A stretch of DNA of 64,000 nt from Mariniphaga sp964559175 (GTDB lineage Bacteria; Bacteroidota; Bacteroidia; Bacteroidales; Prolixibacteraceae), in NCBI GenBank assembly GCA_964559175.1, contig CAZLGT010000021.1, positions 3,147 through 67,146 of the forward strand. The letters run 5' to 3'. Positions within the stretch are counted from its first letter, which is position 1; each line of letters starts with the position of its first letter. The position numbers and the translations under genes are program-made. Under the pieces are notes generated by a model that worked only from the letters and a program-made list of their open reading frames with translations, searched no databases and was not told where the DNA came from. Of this stretch, positions 34,904 to 42,829 are shown piece by piece.

Positions 34904-35629
34904 ATGGCTCATAAAAAAGGTGTAGGTAGTTCGAAAAACGGACGCGAATCGGAAAGCAAACGACTTGGAGTAAAAATTTACGGAGGTCAGTATGCAAAAG
35001 CTGGTAATATTTTAGTTCGCCAGCGAGGAACACAACATTACCCGGGCGAAAATGTGGGAATAGGAAAAGACCATACTCTGTTTGCACTTATCGACGGAAC
35101 CGTAATGTTTCAGAAAAAAAGGAAAAACCGCTCATACATATCGGTTGAACCTGTGATGGATGTTGATGTGGCAGTTGCCGAAGCACCGGCTACGGTTATT
35201 GAAGAAAAACCGAAAGCCAAAACTGAATCTGCAAAAGCAGAGAAAGTGGCAGCTAAAGTTAAAACAGAAACTGCCGAAGCACCGTCAACGATTTCTGAAG
35301 AAAAACCGAAAGCCAAAGCTGAACCTGCAAAAGCAGAAAAAGTGGCCGCGAAGGTTGAAACAGAAGTTGCCGAAGCGGACGATCTGAAAAAAATTGAAGG
35401 TATCGGACCAAAAATTGCCGAAATTTTCAACGAGTCAGGAATCAATACGTATGCTGAACTGGCAGATGCATCCGAAGAAAAACTGAAAGAAATTCTGGCC
35501 GATGCCGGAAGTCGTTATGCTTCAAAAAATCCTTCCACCTGGCCGCAGCAGGCTAAACTGGCTGCCGATGGGAACTGGGATGAACTGAAAGAACTTCAGG
35601 ATCACCTGAAAGGCGGCATCGAACAATAA
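34904..35629 (+). CDS. rpmA: 50S ribosomal protein L27 with C-terminal HhH extension
   Basis: Residues 1-~85 are normal L27 (MAHKKGVGSSKNGRESESKR, KIYGGQYAKAGNILVRQRGT, VGIGKDHTLFALIDGTVMF), which lies at the peptidyl transferase centre. The protein continues to 241 residues, about 150 longer than usual. A Lys/Glu/Ala linker made of two 32-residue repeats (residues ~92-155) is followed by a helix-hairpin-helix domain (ADDLKKIEGIGPKIAEIF) at ~156-241. The Bacteroidota-type mature N-terminus starts directly with no Firmicutes-style cleaved leader. The tail probably binds nucleic acid or another ribosome partner. No stop codon separates the parts. Confidence 0.93.
   Translation: MAHKKGVGSSKNGRESESKRLGVKIYGGQYAKAGNILVRQRGTQHYPGENVGIGKDHTLFALIDGTVMFQKKRKNRSYISVEPVMDVDVAVAEAPATVIEEKPKAKTESAKAEKVAAKVKTETAEAPSTISEEKPKAKAEPAKAEKVAAKVETEVAEADDLKKIEGIGPKIAEIFNESGINTYAELADASEEKLKEILADAGSRYASKNPSTWPQQAKLAADGNWDELKELQDHLKGGIEQ
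35177..35368 (+). repeat. Two tandem 96-bp repeats in the rpmA linker
   Basis: Units 35177-35272 and 35273-35368 encode near-identical 32-residue Lys/Ala/Glu-rich blocks (shared core EEKPKAK and AKAEKVAAKV). The in-frame length means copy number could change without breaking the gene. Confidence 0.9.
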
Positions 35630-35653
35630 GCTGCTTATAATATTACATTTGAG

Positions 35654-35688
35654 AAAATCTCCTGTTGTTGTCAGCAGGAGATTTTTTT
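35654..35688 (+). terminator. Rho-independent terminator of rplU-rpmA
   Basis: Stem AAAATCTCCTG/CAGGAGATTTT with a 10-nt loop, ending in seven T. It separates the ribosomal operon from the toxin-antitoxin-like pair downstream. Confidence 0.88.
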
Positions 35689-35713
35689 GTAAGTTTGTTT
35701 CAAATGAATTGCT

Positions 35714-35956
35714 ATGACCATCACAATTGAAAATAACATTCTGGATGAAGTAGGATTAAGCAAATCTGAAATTCTAATTGAGTTGGCCGTCTCGCTATAT
35801 AAAAGAGGCATTCTCTCAATTGGACAAGCCAGCGAGCTCGCTTCAGTAAAACAAATCGAACTAAGAAGAGAATTGGGAAAGAGAGATGAGTCTATCAACT
35901 ACAACACCGAAGATTTAGAAGAAGATTTGGAGGTATTAAAAAATTTTAAAAAATAG
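35714..35956 (+). CDS. UPF0175 small protein (putative antitoxin)
   Basis: An 80-residue protein of the UPF0175 family: SEILIELAVSLYKRGILSIGQASELASVKQIELRRELGKR contains the helix-turn-helix-like segment (residues ~35-58) typical of the family. The acidic C-terminus (TEDLEEDLEVLKNFKK) may bind the partner. It is followed 4 nt later by a DUF3368 PIN-like gene, the usual pairing, so it is probably the antitoxin and autoregulator. It lies between rpmA and serS. Confidence 0.8.
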   Translation: MTITIENNILDEVGLSKSEILIELAVSLYKRGILSIGQASELASVKQIELRRELGKRDESINYNTEDLEEDLEVLKNFKK

Positions 35957-35960
35957 TCCT

Positions 35961-36446
35961 GTGGTTGTAGTTGCCGACAGTTCAGTTATTACAGGTTTAC
36001 TGGCATTAAGCAGAATAAAATTGCTCCATTTTCTTTTTGGTCAGGTTTTAATGTCTCACTCTGTATTCAAAGAACTTTCATCACTCAAAAACTTCGGATA
36101 CGATATAGAAAAGTTGAATCAGTCCTGGATTAAAATCACTCAAATTGAAAATATTGAAAAAAGGAATATCTTATTAAAACGACTTGATTTAGGTGAAGCT
36201 GATTCCATTATTTTGGCTATTGAAAAAAACTCTGACTTTCTTTTAATGGATGAAAGAAAAGGAAGAAAAATAGCCAAAGAAATCGGACTTCAGGTTGTTG
36301 GTTTAATAGGGATTCTTATTCAGGCAAAAAAGAACGGATTGATTCCAAATTTAAAATCGGATTTGCAATTCTTATCTTCAAAATTAGAGTTTAGAATGAG
36401 CAATCAATTAATTGAAAGAGCCTTAAGAGAGGTTGGAGAAATGTGA
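35961..36446 (+). CDS. DUF3368 PIN-like protein (putative toxin)
   Basis: A 161-residue PIN-superfamily protein of the DUF3368 group. The N-terminal Asp-Ser (VVVADSSVITGLLAL), the LDLGEADSIILA motif and LLMDERKGRKIAKEIGL supply the acidic active-site residues. The start is GTG at 35961, 4 nt after the UPF0175 gene. Likely an RNase toxin by pairing. Gene order rpmA-TA-serS suggests insertion into an otherwise conserved ribosomal/tRNA-synthetase neighbourhood. Confidence 0.8.
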   Translation: MVVVADSSVITGLLALSRIKLLHFLFGQVLMSHSVFKELSSLKNFGYDIEKLNQSWIKITQIENIEKRNILLKRLDLGEADSIILAIEKNSDFLLMDERKGRKIAKEIGLQVVGLIGILIQAKKNGLIPNLKSDLQFLSSKLEFRMSNQLIERALREVGEM

Positions 36447-36514
36447 GGTTTATTCATTTAATGTAGTTCTTGAATAAAAAGTCGTTGCCTCCTCAATCAA
36501 TAAAATTCATTTAT

Positions 36515-36522
36515 TAGCTTTG
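36515..36522 (+). promoter_or_regulatory. -7 box of the serS promoter
   Basis: TAGCTTTG matches TAnnTTTG 20 nt upstream of the serS ATG; no clear -33 box at standard spacing. Confidence 0.5.
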
Positions 36523-36542
36523 CACCTTCAAATCAAAAAAAT

Positions 36543-37814
36543 ATGCTTAACCTGAAATTTATACAGGATTGCCCGGAAGTGGTAATTGAAAAACTGAAGA
36601 AGAAAAATTTTGACGCTACAGAAATCGTCAACAGCATTGTTGACTTGTACCGGCGGAAAAATGAAGCGCAGCAAAAGGCTGAACAGGCCAAAGCCGAAAT
36701 GAATAAAATTTCGAGGGAAATCGGGAACCTGTTTCGCGAAGGGAAAAAAGAGGAAGCCGATGCTGCCAAAGCCCGTACTTCAGAATTGAAAGATACCATA
36801 AAACAACTGGACGGGCAGTTTGCCGAGATTGAAAAGAAAGTGGCCGAACTGCAGATTCAGTTACCAAACCTGCCACACGTATCAGTTCCGCCAGGGAAAG
36901 GAGCCGAAGATAATGAGGTAGTGAAATCAGCTGGTGAAATTCCGCAGCTTGATGAAAACGCACTTCCTCACTGGGACCTCGCACAAAAATACAAACTAAT
37001 CGATTTTGAACTGGGTGTAAAAATTACCGGTGCCGGTTTTCCGGTTTACCGTGGAAAAGGGTCGCAACTGCAGCGGGCGCTCATCAATTTTTTTCTGGAT
37101 GAAAACCGCAGGGCCGGATACGAAGAAATTCAGCCGCCGCTGGTGGTGAATGAAGATTCAGGTTTTGGCACCGGCCAGTTGCCCGACAAGGAAGGCCAGA
37201 TGTATCATGTTACGGGCGACAATTTGTATCTGATTCCTACAGCCGAGGTACCGGTAACCAACATTTACCGCGATGTGATTCTCGACGCCGAAGACCTTCC
37301 CGTAAAAAATACGGCCTACAGTGCCTGTTTTCGTCGCGAGGCTGGTTCGTACGGAAAAGATGTGCGCGGTTTGAACCGTCTCCATCAGTTCGATAAAGTG
37401 GAAATTGTGCAGATTTCCCACCCCGAGAAGTCGTATGAAATTCTGGAAGAGATGGTGAGTCACGTGGCCAGCCTGGTGGAAAAGCTGGAACTGCCTTACC
37501 GTATTTTGCGTTTATGTGGCGGCGACATGAGTTTTACTTCGGCGCTTACTTACGATTTTGAAGTGTGGTCGGCAGCTCAGCAAAAGTGGCTGGAGGTGAG
37601 TTCGGTTTCCAACTTCGATGCATTTCAGGCAAACCGGTTGAAACTGCGTTACCGCGACGAAAGGTCTAAAAAACCTCAGGTTGCGCACACATTGAACGGC
37701 AGTGCCCTCGCGTTGCCCCGCATTGTGGCCGCTTTGCTTGAAAACAACCAAACTTCGGAAGGAATAAAAATTCCGGCAGCACTTGTGCCTTACACTGGAT
37801 TTGAGATGATATAA
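36543..37814 (+). CDS. serS: Seryl-tRNA synthetase
   Basis: Class II aminoacyl-tRNA synthetase charging tRNA-Ser and, with SelA, tRNA-Sec. The 423-residue protein has the N-terminal tRNA-binding coiled coil (residues ~28-105) and class II motif 1 (RALINFFLDENRRAGYEEIQPP). Motif 2 is TAYSACFRREAGSYGKDVRGLNRLHQFDKVE-like, and motif 3 is NGSALALPRIVAALLEN. The serine-pocket TAEVPVTN is intact. Length is standard. Confidence 0.98.
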   Translation: MLNLKFIQDCPEVVIEKLKKKNFDATEIVNSIVDLYRRKNEAQQKAEQAKAEMNKISREIGNLFREGKKEEADAAKARTSELKDTIKQLDGQFAEIEKKVAELQIQLPNLPHVSVPPGKGAEDNEVVKSAGEIPQLDENALPHWDLAQKYKLIDFELGVKITGAGFPVYRGKGSQLQRALINFFLDENRRAGYEEIQPPLVVNEDSGFGTGQLPDKEGQMYHVTGDNLYLIPTAEVPVTNIYRDVILDAEDLPVKNTAYSACFRREAGSYGKDVRGLNRLHQFDKVEIVQISHPEKSYEILEEMVSHVASLVEKLELPYRILRLCGGDMSFTSALTYDFEVWSAAQQKWLEVSSVSNFDAFQANRLKLRYRDERSKKPQVAHTLNGSALALPRIVAALLENNQTSEGIKIPAALVPYTGFEMI

Positions 37815-37838
37815 ATTCGGGTTTTCACGAATTATCCC

Positions 37839-37846
37839 TATTTTTG
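37839..37846 (+). promoter_or_regulatory. -7 box upstream of the CHAD gene
   Basis: TATTTTTG matches TAnnTTTG 22 nt before the ATG at 37868. Confidence 0.45.
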
Positions 37847-37867
37847 CCCAAACCGTTGATAATAAAT

Positions 37868-38734
37868 ATGGTTCAGAACATAGGGAACAGGATAATCCAG
37901 ACAATTTCTCACCAGGCGGAAAGGGCCGGTTATTTTTGCGCTGCTGAAAATATTTCTTCAAACCAAAAGGTACACGAACTGCGCCGCGGGTTTAAGCGGT
38001 TACGGGCATTGCTTCGGTTTTTTAAAGAAATACCAGACAGTCCGGCTGCCCAGCTTAATCAGGATATCCGGAATTTTGGAAAATTGCTTGCTCCGCTGCG
38101 GGAATCAGCAGTGGATCTGGATATTTTTGACAAAAATATTTCCTCCAACAACCATTTACCGGAGAAGAAAATAAGAAATGCCCGCGATCTGCTGGTTCAA
38201 AAAAATAAATTGCTGGTTGAACGTGGATTTTTGGAAAACAACCTGCACAATACCATCCGCACATTTTTCGATGGATTTGATGAAATCCTCACAAAAAACA
38301 ACAATGAATTTCCTGTTCGCATTCAGTTTTTCAATGAAGTGAGCCAGTCGTATCTGAAAAGTATTTCAATTTATCAACAATTACCAGCCCACCCACATCC
38401 CGAGGAATGGCACGAATTGCGAAAAAAAATGAAACGATTGTGGTACCAGCTCGATTTTATTAAGTTCTTACATCCGCGCTATTTCAAACTGAAAACCGAC
38501 CAGTTGAACAAAATTACCGACCAGTTGGGCGATGACCACGATTTACATGTATTTTTAGAAGATTTACTGGCTGAAAGTTACGGGTTCGATCAGGAAGAAT
38601 TGCGTATTCTTGTTAACCAGACAGAACACCTTTGCGAGTTAAATCAGTTGAAACTTCAACCCCGGCTGAAACAATTTTTTACGGCACCGCCCGAAGAGTT
38701 TGACCAAAAACTGGAACGTTTTTTCAAGTTGTAA
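37868..38734 (+). CDS. CHAD-domain protein
   Basis: A 288-residue all-alpha CHAD protein. Conserved His/Lys/Arg patches are visible in VHELRRGFKRLRALLRFF (residues ~29-46), HELRKKMKRLWYQLDF (~183-198) and LGDDHDLHVFLED. CHAD domains bind polyphosphate and associate with polyP granules. A polyphosphate kinase gene (with ArsC fusion) lies about 22 kb away in this window, a functional though not operonic link. Start at ATG 37868 is preferred over an upstream TTG overlapping the -7 box. It ends directly against the convergent pseudouridine synthase gene. Confidence 0.88.
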   Translation: MVQNIGNRIIQTISHQAERAGYFCAAENISSNQKVHELRRGFKRLRALLRFFKEIPDSPAAQLNQDIRNFGKLLAPLRESAVDLDIFDKNISSNNHLPEKKIRNARDLLVQKNKLLVERGFLENNLHNTIRTFFDGFDEILTKNNNEFPVRIQFFNEVSQSYLKSISIYQQLPAHPHPEEWHELRKKMKRLWYQLDFIKFLHPRYFKLKTDQLNKITDQLGDDHDLHVFLEDLLAESYGFDQEELRILVNQTEHLCELNQLKLQPRLKQFFTAPPEEFDQKLERFFKL

Positions 38735-39649
38735 TTATTTCATTTTTAGAAATTGCACTTCTTTGTGCGCGAGAAAACGCCATTTGCCACGTGAAAGATT
38801 CTTTTTTGTGAGCCCGGCAAAATATACACGGTCGAGTCTCTTTACCTTGTAGCCCAGATGTTCGAATATACGCCGTACAATACGGTTGCGGCCCGAGTGA
38901 ATTTCAATACCGATTTCCGATTTATTGTTTCCGTCGATATAACTAATGGCATCGGCAGCAATGCGGCCGTCTTCCAGTTCAATGCCTTCGGCAACGAGAA
39001 GCATATCGTTTTTGGTGAGCGGTTTATCGAGTGTTACCTGGTAAATTTTTTTGATGTTGTGGCTGGGATGTGTCAGCCTGTCGGAAAGCTCGCCATCGTT
39101 GGTAAACAGCAACACGCCGGTCGTTGTTTTATCGAGGCGCCCTACCGGGTAAATCCGCTCGTCGCAGGCATCTTTTACCAATTCCATTACCGTGCGTTCG
39201 GCATGCGGGTCGTCGGTGGTGGTGATAAAATCTTTGGGTTTATTCAGCAGCAGGTAAACTTTCTTTTCGGCATTTAGTTTTCTGCCGTCGAAACGCACAT
39301 CGTCGTTCATTTTTACCTTCACACCCAGCTCCGTAACAATATTCCCGTTTACGGTAACCAAACCGGCCGAAATGTATTTATCGGCTTCACGACGCGAGCA
39401 AACACCCGAATTGGCAATAAACCGGTTCAGTCGCATTTCGCCGGTGGTGGCCGTTTTTTTAGGCCTTTTTCCTGGAAGCGGAACTTCTTTTTTTGGTGCT
39501 GATTCAGTTCTCTTTTTAAGCTGAATTACTTTTTTGCCCTCTGCCGGACGGCGCCCTCCCCTTTGCGGACGTTCCTGTTTCGCTCCAGTTCTTACAGACG
39601 GTTTTCTGCTTGCTTTACCTGTGCGGCCTTTACTGAAATTTCTGTTCAT
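38735..39649 (-). CDS. rRNA pseudouridine synthase (RluB/RsuA family)
   Basis: Converts specific rRNA uridines to pseudouridine. The 304-residue protein has a ~65-residue Lys/Arg/Pro/Gly-rich N-terminal tail. An S4 RNA-binding domain follows (MRLNRFIANSGVCSRREADKYI, ~72-130), then the catalytic domain with the Asp in GRLDKTTTGVLLFTNDGEL and the HPSHNIKKIYQVTL motif. The basic tail is common in Bacteroidota homologues. Stop codon abuts the CHAD stop codon from the other strand. Confidence 0.93.
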   Translation of the reverse strand: MNRNFSKGRTGKASRKPSVRTGAKQERPQRGGRRPAEGKKVIQLKKRTESAPKKEVPLPGKRPKKTATTGEMRLNRFIANSGVCSRREADKYISAGLVTVNGNIVTELGVKVKMNDDVRFDGRKLNAEKKVYLLLNKPKDFITTTDDPHAERTVMELVKDACDERIYPVGRLDKTTTGVLLFTNDGELSDRLTHPSHNIKKIYQVTLDKPLTKNDMLLVAEGIELEDGRIAADAISYIDGNNKSEIGIEIHSGRNRIVRRIFEHLGYKVKRLDRVYFAGLTKKNLSRGKWRFLAHKEVQFLKMK

Positions 39650-39762
39650 GACGATTACTCAATTTTTACACAAAGGTCGGAAAAAATAACGAGTAAAAAG
39701 GTGTTTCAAATCAGTTCAAAATGTTTTACTTTAGACCCAATGAAAATTAAACACCAAAAAGT

Positions 39763-40533
39763 ATGCAGTCGCACGAAATTGATTATAAAATTATAGGCCA
39801 CGACGTTCAACTGGTGGAAGTTGAACTGGACCCGGGTGAAACGGTAATTGCCGAAGCCGGCGCCATGTTGTATATGGAAGACGGAATAGAATTTACTACC
39901 CGAATGGGCGACGGGTCCAATCCCAATGCCGGGTTTTTCGATAAACTGCTGTCAGCCGGTTCGCGTTTAGTTACAGGCGAATCGTTGTTTTTAACCCATT
40001 TTACCAACCAGGGATGGGGTAAAAAGCATGTAGCTTTTTCCGCTCCTTACCCGGGAACCATTATTCCGCTAAACCTGGGGGCATTGGGCGGGCGGATTAT
40101 CGTTCAACGCGATGCCTTTTTGTGTGCTGCCATGGGAACAAAAATTTCAGTAACATTCAATCGCAAGCTCGGCGCCGGATTTTTTGGTGGTGAAGGATTT
40201 ATACTTCAGCAACTGGAAGGCGACGGCAATGCATTTGTTCATGCCGGCGGAACGGTAATTGAAAGACATCTGAACAACGAAGTACTAAAGGTGGATACCG
40301 GTTGTATTGTGGGCTTTGAACCCGGTATCGATTACGACATTCAGCAGGCAGGGAATTTGCGTTCCATGGTTTTTGGCGGCGAAGGAATATTTTTGGCCAC
40401 CTTGCGCGGCACCGGAAAAGTGTGGCTGCAAAGTATGCCCATCCGCAAACTAATTCACGAACTGTCGCCACGTGGCGGGAATACCCGCAAGGAAGGACGA
40501 CCGGGATTGCTCGACAGTTTGCTGGAAAGGTGA
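39763..40533 (+). CDS. AIM24/TIGR00266 family protein
   Basis: A 256-residue beta-rich protein of the TIGR00266/AIM24 family (tryptophan RNA-binding attenuator-like fold). Landmarks: QLVEVELDPGETVIAEAGAMLYMEDGIE, FFGGEGFILQQLEGDGNAFVHAGG and FGGEGIFLATLRGTGKVWLQSMP. The repeated Gly-Glu-Gly hairpins are typical. It is related to mitochondrial AIM24; the bacterial role is unknown. It stands alone, with no coupled neighbour. Confidence 0.88.
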   Translation: MQSHEIDYKIIGHDVQLVEVELDPGETVIAEAGAMLYMEDGIEFTTRMGDGSNPNAGFFDKLLSAGSRLVTGESLFLTHFTNQGWGKKHVAFSAPYPGTIIPLNLGALGGRIIVQRDAFLCAAMGTKISVTFNRKLGAGFFGGEGFILQQLEGDGNAFVHAGGTVIERHLNNEVLKVDTGCIVGFEPGIDYDIQQAGNLRSMVFGGEGIFLATLRGTGKVWLQSMPIRKLIHELSPRGGNTRKEGRPGLLDSLLER

Positions 40534-40570
40534 ACCCAACATGATCTGGAAAAATTGGCTGTTGCCATAA

Positions 40571-40744
40571 CTTGAACCTTGAACTTTCAAACTTTGAACT
40601 TTGTCCCGATATCTATCCGGATGAACTTTCAACTCTCCTATTCAGCCCCAAAAGGGATTTCATCCCACGGGGTAAACAGGTGAACTTTAAGTCACCAGCT
40701 GAACTACTCTCTTTGAACTTTAAACTTTAAACACTGAACTTTAA
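40571..40744. repeat. Degenerate TGAACTTT repeats with palindromic elements
   Basis: At least six copies of TGAACTTT (near 40580, 40595, 40622, 40681, 40714, 40736) in ~170 bp. They are interrupted by the near-palindrome TCCCGATATCTATCCGGA (40604-40621) and a nested hairpin GGGAT/ATCCC (40654-40666) inside CCCC/GGGG arms. There is no gene here. It looks like a composite of dispersed intergenic repeats. Confidence 0.7.
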
Positions 40745-40748
40745 TCAG

Positions 40749-42083
40749 TTATACTACTCCCGGCAAACTGATTCCTTTTATTTTCCGGTACAAATCAAGG
40801 GCAAAAACATCGGTCATGCCCGAAATAAAATCCACTGCCGACTGAATTTTATGGTACAGGTTATCGCTCTGCGGCCGGTACTGTTCGGGTAGCAGCGACA
40901 GGATTTTCCGGTTGTATTTATTTTCGGAATGAACCACCGCTCCAACAAATTCTTCCAACAGGGTACCTATAATTTTAAATCCGGCTATTTCAATCTCAAC
41001 CACGGTTCGGTGGTTGTAAACTTCTGAATACGAAATTTCTTTCACTTGTTTCATAGCTTCTGCCTGCCTGTTTTGCAGCGAACCCACCAGGCTTTTTGAA
41101 AAACTCCCGCTCAAAATGGCTTCGTAGTTGTCTTCAAAAATACGTGTGCTTTCGTGAATCAGTTTACCAATAACGCCGGCCCGCAGATAGCTGATCTGCT
41201 CATTTCTGTCGGTTACCCGATTCAGTGTTTCTTCAATGCTTTTCAATGCATTTTTATCTTCGGCAGAATCATAAAAGTTAAGAAACAGCTCTTTTACCCG
41301 CTCGTAACTCAGGATTCCCAGTTTGCAGGCATCCTCCAAATCCATAATCTGGTAACAAATGTCGTCGGCTGCCTCAACTAAATAAACCAGCGGATAGCGC
41401 TGAAAAGAGAGTTGTCCTTCAATTCTTTCAGGAATCTGCAGTTCAGTGGCCATTTTTCTGTAATCTTCTTTTTCCGACTGAAAAAAGCCGAATTTCTGTT
41501 TGGTGGCCAGCGGCGATTCAAACGGGTATTTTACAATGCTGGCGAGGGTCGGATAGGTAAGCGCAAAACCTCCGGGCCGTTTTCCGTTGAACTGGTGTGT
41601 TAAAATACGCAAGGCGTTGGCATTGCCATCGAATCGCACAAAATCGCTCCATTCGGCCGGTGTAAGTTTAGCTTGAAATTCTTTTCCGGCCCCGTTTTGA
41701 AAGAAGCTGGAAATAGCCGATTCGCCCGAGTGGCCAAACGGCGGATTGCCTAAATCGTGGGCCAGGCAGGCGGCAGAAACAATGGTTCCGATTTCCGGCA
41801 CCAGCGGATTTTCCGGAAATTCTACCGCTGTTTTTTCAGCCAGTAAATTCCCCAGCGAACGTCCCACACTGGCAACTTCCAGACTGTGGGTGAGCCGGTT
41901 GTGCACAAAAATGTGCTCGGGCAGCGGAAAAACCTGCGTTTTATTTTGCATCCTCCGGAATGGGGATGAAAAAATAATACGGTCGTAATCGCGCTGAAAC
42001 TGCGTGCGGTCTTCATGACGGGAAGAGGTTTTCCATTCTTCCATTCCCAAACGCTTTGTTGAAAGTAATTGATTCCAGTTCAT
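40749..42083 (-). CDS. dgt: dGTPase (HD-domain dNTP triphosphohydrolase)
   Basis: Hydrolyses dGTP to deoxyguanosine and triphosphate. The 444-residue HD-superfamily protein has FSSPFRRMQNKTQVFPLPE, the HNRLTHSLEVASVGRSL histidine and the HD pair in CLAHDLGNPPFGHSGE, plus YLVEAADDICYQIMDLEDA downstream. I take ATG at 42083 (MNWNQLLS), matching the usual N-terminus, 8 nt after the upstream metalloprotease gene; a GTG four codons earlier is possible. dGTPases can also limit phage replication. Confidence 0.93.
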   Translation of the reverse strand: MNWNQLLSTKRLGMEEWKTSSRHEDRTQFQRDYDRIIFSSPFRRMQNKTQVFPLPEHIFVHNRLTHSLEVASVGRSLGNLLAEKTAVEFPENPLVPEIGTIVSAACLAHDLGNPPFGHSGESAISSFFQNGAGKEFQAKLTPAEWSDFVRFDGNANALRILTHQFNGKRPGGFALTYPTLASIVKYPFESPLATKQKFGFFQSEKEDYRKMATELQIPERIEGQLSFQRYPLVYLVEAADDICYQIMDLEDACKLGILSYERVKELFLNFYDSAEDKNALKSIEETLNRVTDRNEQISYLRAGVIGKLIHESTRIFEDNYEAILSGSFSKSLVGSLQNRQAEAMKQVKEISYSEVYNHRTVVEIEIAGFKIIGTLLEEFVGAVVHSENKYNRKILSLLPEQYRPQSDNLYHKIQSAVDFISGMTDVFALDLYRKIKGISLPGVV

Positions 42084-42091
42084 TCTTATTT

Positions 42092-42793
42092 TCACAATGT
42101 GTATGTCGAATATTTTTTCACCTCCTTAGCCAGTTCCCGTGCTTTGCTGCCGGTAACTTCATCCAGTTTTTTCCAGAACCGTTCGCTGTGGTCCTTTATT
42201 TCGGTATGCACCAGTTCGTGCAGTAAAATGTAGTCGATGAGCTGGTCGGGCAGTTTCATCATCTGAAGGTTCAGGCTGATGTTGTTGCGCGACGAACAAC
42301 TCCCCCAGTTGCGTTTGTTGTTTCGAATAGATACTTTGTTGTAGCTGAAACCAAATTTATGCGCAAGCTCAGTTAATCGCTTCGGCAGGAGAAGATGCGC
42401 TTCCATCCGGAATATCTGGGTTAATGTATATTCAACAGCCAATCGGGCATTTTCCGATTGAAAGTCCCTGATAAAAATAGTTACGTCGTTATTTTTAACA
42501 TTCACGTCACCGGTTGATAGCCCTTTTTGCAGGTAAACCGTATGCATTCTGGTTTTTACAAAAAATCCTTCATTAAATGATATTTGTTGTTTTTCTGCCT
42601 TTTCCTGTTGCTTCCGTATCCAGGTTTCATTTCGCGCCAAAAAAGCAAGTACCTCTTTTTCCGAAACAAAAAATGGAAAAGAAACCAACACCGATTTGTC
42701 GGGTTTAACGCTAATTTTCATGCTTTTTGACCGCCGGTTCCGAAAAAAAGTTACCGGACCTATGCTTTTAAAGTGAACTACTTTGTTCGGCAT
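42092..42793 (-). CDS. SprT/YgjP-like zinc metallopeptidase (DUF45)
   Basis: A 233-residue protein with the zinc motif HELVHTEIKDHSERFW near the C-terminus and the family signatures NNKRNWGSCSSRNNISLNLQ and LPDQLIDYILLHEL. It matches the DUF45/M48-like YgjP group. The open frame continues further upstream, but the family N-terminus starts near the ATG at 42793, and a -7 box lies just before it, so I use that start. Likely substrate unknown. It is co-transcribed with dgt. Confidence 0.87.
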   Translation of the reverse strand: MPNKVVHFKSIGPVTFFRNRRSKSMKISVKPDKSVLVSFPFFVSEKEVLAFLARNETWIRKQQEKAEKQQISFNEGFFVKTRMHTVYLQKGLSTGDVNVKNNDVTIFIRDFQSENARLAVEYTLTQIFRMEAHLLLPKRLTELAHKFGFSYNKVSIRNNKRNWGSCSSRNNISLNLQMMKLPDQLIDYILLHELVHTEIKDHSERFWKKLDEVTGSKARELAKEVKKYSTYTL

Positions 42794-42814
42794 TCGTTTA
42801 AATAAAAATAAAAC

Positions 42815-42822
42815 CAAAGATA
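42815..42822 (-). promoter_or_regulatory. -7 box for the DUF45 peptidase-dgt unit
   Basis: TATCTTTG on the minus strand (42822 to 42815) matches TAnnTTTG, 22 nt before the ATG at 42793. Confidence 0.55.
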
Positions 42823-42829
42823 CCACATT

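Noticed and set aside
35160..35387. Lys/Gln-rich 75-codon frame in the rpmA linker
   Set aside because: A frameshifted reading of the repeat linker; low-complexity, with no independent signals.
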